Assembly: GCA_036939975.1 (NCBI GenBank)
Contig: JALLPB010000468.1
Location: 1 to 11,274 of the forward strand
DNA length: 11,274 nucleotides
Direction: 5' to 3'
DNA from: Cyclostephanos tholiformis
Taxonomy: Eukaryota > Bacillariophyta > Thalassiosirophyceae > Thalassiosirales > Thalassiosiraceae
Shown: positions 7,964 through 11,274 of the stretch, in pieces
Layout: every line of letters starts with the position of its first letter
Numbering within the stretch: position 1 is the stretch's first letter
Position numbers and translations under genes: made by a program
Notes under the pieces: generated by a model
Databases searched by the model: none
What the model was told of the DNA's origin: nothing
The model's input: only the letters and a program-made list of their open reading frames with translations

Positions 7964-10372
7964 ATGCCAGATCACGACTGGGACAAATTGGCGGCTGACG
8001 CTGCTGATAATGCCGAGCTCGATACAAATGACGCTCTTCCTCCACCCCCTGATATTATTGAAATTGATGGTGATAATGAATACCAGATTATCACACCTCC
8101 TCCACCAGCACTGTTCCCAAAGGTCGAACTCCCGTCAGTTCAACACGTCCCTCCTCCTCCAAAACCATCCCGGTACCCTACTCGTGAGCGTCGTCCTCCT
8201 CAACATCTCGGGGAATACCACCTTTTCACAACTGTTGCAGACGAGCGTCGCCAACCGCCGACCTTTCCCTATCATACTGCTGGCGGCACAGATGTTGACC
8301 TGGCCATCCCGGATGAGACTCTTATGGCCCAAGTCTGCCAATACGTCATGGTTCACACTGCGGACTCTATCTACGCACATGCGCATTCACCCAAAAAGCA
8401 ATATGGCCTCAAGGCGGGCCTCCGACAGTTTGCACACCGTGGTAACGAGGCTGTGGTTAAGGAGCTCACTCAATTTCACACCTTAAAATGCTTTCGCCCT
8501 TGTGATCCTTCCACTCTCACCAGGGATGACTGGCGTAACGCCCTTCCTTATCTTATGTTTTTCACAGAAAAACGAACTGGTGAGGTGAAAGCTAGGGCGT
8601 GTGCGAATGGCAGTGTACAACACACACACATTGCCAAGGAGGAGGCAACTGCGCCTACGGTTGCAACTGACTCGATTTTTATTCAAGCCACCATCTTTGC
8701 CCACGAAGGCAGACACGTTGCCACGTGTGACATTCCCGGGGCTTTCCTACAGGTTGATAATCCCGACTATGTTCTTATGCGGCTCGATGGCATTCTGGCA
8801 GAACTCATGGTTAAGGTTGCCCCCTCTCTTTACCGCAAGTACATTACAACCAATACAAAAGGAAAACCAGTTTTGTATGTCCAACTTGAGAAAGCAATCT
8901 ATGGCATGATGAAGAGTGCACTTTTATTTTATCGTAAACTCGTTGCTGACCTAACCTCGCTTGGTGTAACGATCAACCCATATGACCCATGTGTGGCAAA
9001 TAAAACAGTCAAGGGTAAACAGCTCACCGTCTGTTGGCATGTCGATGATTTATTCATTGGCCACGATGATCCCACGGTGCTATCCCATTTTATGTCCTGG
9101 ATCTCACAACGTTACGACACGGCCTCCAAAAAACTCAATGTTGTCCGAGGACCACGCCACGACTACCTGGGCATGAATGTAGATTTCTCCACCAACGGCA
9201 CGGTCACCTTCGATATGATTCCATATGTCTCCAAGATCATAACGGCCTTTCCCGAAAAAATTACGGGGGTGAAATCTACACCTGCTGCCGACCATCTCTT
9301 CACCGTTCGACCCATAGATGAATCTCGCCCCCTCCCCGAGGACCAAGCCCGTGCATTCCATCATACCACTGCACAACGTCTGTTTCTATCTCGTGTCCGT
9401 CGCGATATTCAGACTACAGTTGCTTTTCTCACGACACGTGTGAAACACCCTGACGAGGATGATTGGGGTAAACTCCGGCGCCTCCTTCAATACCTTCAAT
9501 GCACACATTACCTCCGTCTTGCCCTTGCTGCAGAATCCCTCACCAATATAGTTTGGTATGTGGATGCCTCCCACCACACTCATGACGACACCCGTGGTCA
9601 CACCGGTTCGATTCTTACCTTTGGTCGCGGGGCTACTACCAGCTCATCCATAAAACAGAAACTTCCTTCTAAAAGCTCCACAGACAGCAAATTGATTGGT
9701 CTTTATGACAAAACGGGTGATATCCTTTGGACGCGTCATTTCCTTGAAGCCCAAGGTTACACCATCTCCACGAATGTTGTTTATCAAGATAACATGAGCA
9801 CTTTATCGCTTGCAAAAAATGGATATGTTTCCAGTTCAAAACGTACCAAGCATATCAAGGCCAAGTATTTTTTCGTCAAACACTATCACGATGCTGGGGA
9901 TATTGACCTCAGATATTGTCCCACGGACCAAATGTGGGCTGACGTTCTCACCAAACCTCTCCAAGGCCATAAATTTCGCCACTTCTGTTCAATGCTCATG
10001 AATTGTCCCGTTGATTATTCCGAGGACTCTCGTCCTTGTCCTACCGACACACCGCCACTTGCACCCACTCTTTCCTCACCGGTTGCACTTCCTCGGTCCT
10101 CCACTGCTCTTCCTACCTTTCCTTCTTCTTCTCCTACGGACATTCCTTTTCCAATGAAACCTCGAGTCCTCGTTCCTCGTCCCAAGCCTTCATTGCGGGG
10201 GTGTGTTGGGACATCATCCCATGGTACAGTCATGGCTGCATCTGACGTACCTAGGACTGAACCAGTACAAAACCAGTACAGACCCACGTCCAAGAAGGTT
10301 AGCTGGAGGGATCAGCTATTTCCACGTCACGCTCCTCCAGCGCACCACCGAGTAGAGAACTTCGGCTCATAA
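7964..10372 (+). CDS. copia reverse transcriptase and RNase H, ORF running into the 3' LTR
   Basis: The open frame extends from 7886, and coding resemblance starts about 7949 (FTEIYNMPDHDW); the ATG at 7964 is the first Met, not a proven start. After a proline-rich linker, reverse transcriptase covers about residues 140-480: RACANGS, ATCDIPGAFLQV, LEKAIYGMMKSA, and the catalytic CWHVDDLFIG (HVDD at 9038-9049). RNase H follows: WYVDASHHTHDD, VYQDNMSTLSL, KRTKHIKAKYFFVKHY and MWADVLTKPL. The normally conserved S-T-E-A-E is S-T-D-S-K (9677-9691), so the catalytic Glu is Asp. After the domain, about 125 residues of Pro/Ser-rich tail run through the tract into the 3' LTR and stop at TAA 10370-10372. 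The integrase-to-RT bridge has TAA codons at 7838 and 7883; another frame is open between about 7842 and 7950, suggesting two indels. Confidence 0.9.
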   Translation: MPDHDWDKLAADAADNAELDTNDALPPPPDIIEIDGDNEYQIITPPPPALFPKVELPSVQHVPPPPKPSRYPTRERRPPQHLGEYHLFTTVADERRQPPTFPYHTAGGTDVDLAIPDETLMAQVCQYVMVHTADSIYAHAHSPKKQYGLKAGLRQFAHRGNEAVVKELTQFHTLKCFRPCDPSTLTRDDWRNALPYLMFFTEKRTGEVKARACANGSVQHTHIAKEEATAPTVATDSIFIQATIFAHEGRHVATCDIPGAFLQVDNPDYVLMRLDGILAELMVKVAPSLYRKYITTNTKGKPVLYVQLEKAIYGMMKSALLFYRKLVADLTSLGVTINPYDPCVANKTVKGKQLTVCWHVDDLFIGHDDPTVLSHFMSWISQRYDTASKKLNVVRGPRHDYLGMNVDFSTNGTVTFDMIPYVSKIITAFPEKITGVKSTPAADHLFTVRPIDESRPLPEDQARAFHHTTAQRLFLSRVRRDIQTTVAFLTTRVKHPDEDDWGKLRRLLQYLQCTHYLRLALAAESLTNIVWYVDASHHTHDDTRGHTGSILTFGRGATTSSSIKQKLPSKSSTDSKLIGLYDKTGDILWTRHFLEAQGYTISTNVVYQDNMSTLSLAKNGYVSSSKRTKHIKAKYFFVKHYHDAGDIDLRYCPTDQMWADVLTKPLQGHKFRHFCSMLMNCPVDYSEDSRPCPTDTPPLAPTLSSPVALPRSSTALPTFPSSSPTDIPFPMKPRVLVPRPKPSLRGCVGTSSHGTVMAASDVPRTEPVQNQYRPTSKKVSWRDQLFPRHAPPAHHRVENFGS
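10197..10203 (+). other. polypurine-like tract before the 3' LTR
   Basis: GGGGGTG immediately precedes TGTTGGGA at 10204. It is short and has one T, but its position and G-run fit the plus-strand priming site of copia elements, and it independently supports the 3' LTR start. Confidence 0.65.
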
Positions 10373-10436
10373 TTCAATTAATATCTCGATTTCTAATGTT
10401 AAATCGGATATGAATTAGTTCTCTGTCGCCTCAACA
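10204..10436 (+). repeat. 3' LTR, full length (233 bases)
   Basis: Starts TGTTGGGA after the G-tract and ends CAACA before the target duplication. The terminal inverted pair TGTTG/CAACA is complete. It retains the 128 bases missing from the 5' LTR, the self-complementary arm at 10369-10384, and the inner hairpin. The pol frame stop TAA lies inside it at 10370-10372, overlapping that arm. Confidence 0.9.
10243..10329 (+). promoter_or_regulatory. two CRE-like motifs in the LTR upstream region
   Basis: TGACGT at 10243-10248 and ACGTCA at 10324-10329 lie in the part of the LTR upstream of the presumed RNA start. These six-base cores match the CO2/cAMP-responsive elements described for diatom carbonic anhydrase promoters, bound by bZIP factors. 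Six-base motifs occur often by chance, and the region is also coding for the pol tail, so this is a suggestion only. Both lie in or near the segment deleted from the 5' LTR. Confidence 0.3.
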
Positions 10437-10454
10437 CTCGACCGGCGGCAACAT
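10437..10454 (-). pseudogene. severed 5' coding end of the ankyrin gene
   Basis: On the minus strand an ATG at 10454-10452 opens M-L-P-P-V-E, ending at the target duplication (10437-10441). In this position the frame enters the LTR and stops after one Cys. Across the element, the same GAG codon at 5058-5056 continues in frame with F-I-G-K. This shows the element entered an open exon. The choice of this Met as start is inferred: the frame stays open upstream but with AT-rich, non-coding-like sequence. Confidence 0.6.
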
Positions 10455-10705
10455 CCCGCTTTCAAAAAACGATACCAAAAGCGATTGAAAAATACTGTAG
10501 GGAACAATGCCTAAAGAATTCAACGACGAAATAAAATGCAACAAATTTTTTTCCAATGAATAAAATACATATTGTATTACTGCAACGTGTGTGATGATAA
10601 ACCAACACGAAGATGAGCACGTCAAAGTTTTTAAGTTTACTCTAAGTTGTTGCGTCGACAAGTGGTTGTTATAACAGCAAATACATGGTCATCCTGACCG
10701 TGTCT
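10455..10705. other. intergenic region between the 98-residue gene and the ankyrin gene start
   Basis: About 250 AT-rich bases between the stop of the upstream minus-strand gene (10706) and the inferred ATG of the ankyrin gene (10454). It should hold the 3' UTR of one and the promoter and leader of the other. I see no repeat, RNA gene or clear promoter element. A minus-strand frame runs through part of it but looks like leader sequence. Confidence 0.5.
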
Positions 10706-11002
10706 TCACTCCATGACCGACTGGAACGTGATATGAGTCTTGGCAACCTCATCCTCCATCGTCTCGAGGACGTACAGGACCTCGTCGTGAAAGTCGGCAA
10801 GCTCTCCGATGGTGAAGCTCGTGTATATCTGACCATCCTTGACCTCGCACGTCTCCTGCCAAACGAGCGCGTATTCCTCCTCCGATACTACCTCCGATTT
10901 GATCTTGTCGTACAATGCCAGAGGATCGACGCCCGCCTTGGGCGTGATGATGATGACGACCATGCGGCGCTGGGGCTTGTCCTCTCCTTCTTCGTCCGAC
11001 AT
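10706..11002 (-). CDS. 98-residue protein of unknown function, probable ferredoxin-like fold
   Basis: Single-exon frame from ATG 11002-11000 to the stop at 10706. An acidic start (MSDEEGEDKP) is followed by a pattern I read as strand (RRMVVIIITP), helix (DPLALYDKIKSEV), strand (ALVWQETCEV), strand (QIYTSFTIGE), helix (FHDEVLYVLETMEDE), strand (KTHITFQSVME). This beta-alpha-beta-beta-alpha-beta order is that of ferredoxin-like domains, including the exchange domain of elongation factor 1-beta, but I see no diagnostic motif and do not assign it. Codon use is even and GC-rich in third positions, as expected for a real gene. It lies upstream of, and in the same direction as, the ankyrin gene. The opposite strand also has an open frame, which I take to be a shadow. 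Confidence 0.65.
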   Translation of the reverse strand: MSDEEGEDKPQRRMVVIIITPKAGVDPLALYDKIKSEVVSEEEYALVWQETCEVKDGQIYTSFTIGELADFHDEVLYVLETMEDEVAKTHITFQSVME

Positions 11003-11274
11003 GGCGTCTCTCTTTATTATATGAATAAACGGAGGAGGAGCGGAAAATTTTAGTGCGGGGGAGAGGGTGTATAAATCACAATGGCGGGGGAGGGGGGGAA
11101 AAGAGGAGAACCAATGGGCGGCGGATTGGCGTGGTGCGCACGGCGCATCGACCGGACGAGGGCGAAAGATGGAAGCGAATGCCGAAATCCACGACGACGG
11201 TGGGGGGGTGTGTGGGGGGGGGGGAGGCGGGAGGCGGGAGGCGACTCTATTCGTTTGTTTTCACCGCGTTCACC
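11003..11274. promoter_or_regulatory. G-rich upstream region of the 98-residue gene
   Basis: Read on the minus strand, TATAATAAAG lies shortly before the ATG at 11002 and could be leader or a TATA-like element. On the plus strand there is a TATAAA at 11070-11075 followed by an ATG at 11081 whose frame stays open to the window end, but the sequence is low-complexity. The rest is purine-rich with long G runs. No further gene can be supported. Confidence 0.4.
11202..11242 (+). repeat. G-quadruplex-forming run with a triple GGGAGGC repeat
   Basis: G7 (11202-11208), G11 (11214-11224), GGG (11229-11231) and GGG (11236-11238) with loops of 5, 4 and 4 bases meet the standard quadruplex pattern. The last part is three exact tandem copies of GGGAGGC (11222-11242). 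It lies about 200 bases upstream of the minus-strand 98-residue gene. Confidence 0.7.

Larger units (their letters stand above)
5061..10436 (+). mobile_element. Ty1/copia-type LTR retrotransposon, full length but decayed
   Basis: A 5,376-base element with terminal TGTTG...CAACA, LTRs at both ends, a CTCGA target duplication, a G-rich tract before the 3' LTR, and domains in copia order: gag with CCHC knuckle, protease, integrase, reverse transcriptase, RNase H. Shared LTR sequence differs at two of 106 positions (5088/10359 and 5123/10394), so the insertion is not brand new. Coding defects: in-frame TGA at 5498, a shift near 5575, a +1 shift at the A8 run near 7035-7042, and TAA codons at 7838 and 7883 with frame changes around 7830-7950. 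It is probably non-autonomous. Motifs recall the diatom copia lineages known as CoDi; exact clade not determined. Confidence 0.95.

Noticed and set aside
10431..10661. 76-residue minus-strand frame upstream of the ankyrin start
   Set aside because: It is AT-rich, has no domain features and ends inside the LTR; only its last codons from the ATG at 10454 look like coding sequence.
10685..11053. 122-residue plus-strand frame opposite the 98-residue gene
   Set aside because: The minus-strand product has an acidic start and an ordered strand and helix pattern; the plus-strand product is Leu/Arg-rich without features, as expected for an antisense shadow.
11081..11274. Plus-strand frame from ATG 11081 open to the window end, with TATAAA just upstream
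   Set aside because: Low-complexity Gly/Arg-rich translation of G runs with no recognisable domain; the window ends before it can be tested.

Overview
The window looks like a piece of a draft nuclear genome from a diatom, probably a centric Thalassiosira-like alga. The signs are genes with many short GT-AG introns (68-180 bases), a moderate base composition, one unresolved base at 4883, and a Ty1/copia-type element whose protein motifs (HVDD reverse transcriptase, D-S-Q-S protease, integrase domain without a clear zinc-binding HHCC) resemble the copia lineage common in diatoms. The species is an inference from family knowledge; no search was run.

Layout. (1) 109-2687, plus strand: a six-exon gene for a 684-residue protein with a signal peptide and two SET-like domains in tandem. 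(2) 2768 to about 5060, minus strand: a many-exon ankyrin-repeat gene whose 3' end converges on the SET gene with 80 bases between the stops. Its introns hold a TA microsatellite, a C12 pyrimidine tract and a roughly 174-base foldback. (3) 5061-10436: a complete but decayed copia retrotransposon with its 5-base target duplication CTCGA on both sides. It lies inside the first coding exon of the ankyrin gene; the start of that exon (ATG at 10454) is now on the far side of the element. (4) 10706-11002, minus strand: a 98-residue unknown protein with a likely ferredoxin-like beta-alpha-beta-beta-alpha-beta pattern. (5) 11003-11274: G-rich upstream sequence with a quadruplex-forming motif and a GGGAGGC triplication.

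The retrotransposon is the main accessory feature. Its 5' LTR (105 bases) lacks 128 bases that the 3' LTR (233 bases) still has, so this copy has lost most of its upstream promoter region. Its coding region carries several frame breaks and a changed RNase H active-site residue, so it is very likely dead. Directly after the 5' LTR, where a tRNA primer-binding site is expected, there is instead a perfect 16-base inverted copy of a stretch inside the LTR. This suggests a self-primed (Tf1-like) start of reverse transcription, which would be unusual for a copia element and is the most interesting lead here.

Reading the ankyrin gene with the element and one target copy taken out restores a single open frame across the insertion point. 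The insertion therefore split a previously intact exon, probably disabling the gene or forcing use of an internal start at 5028.
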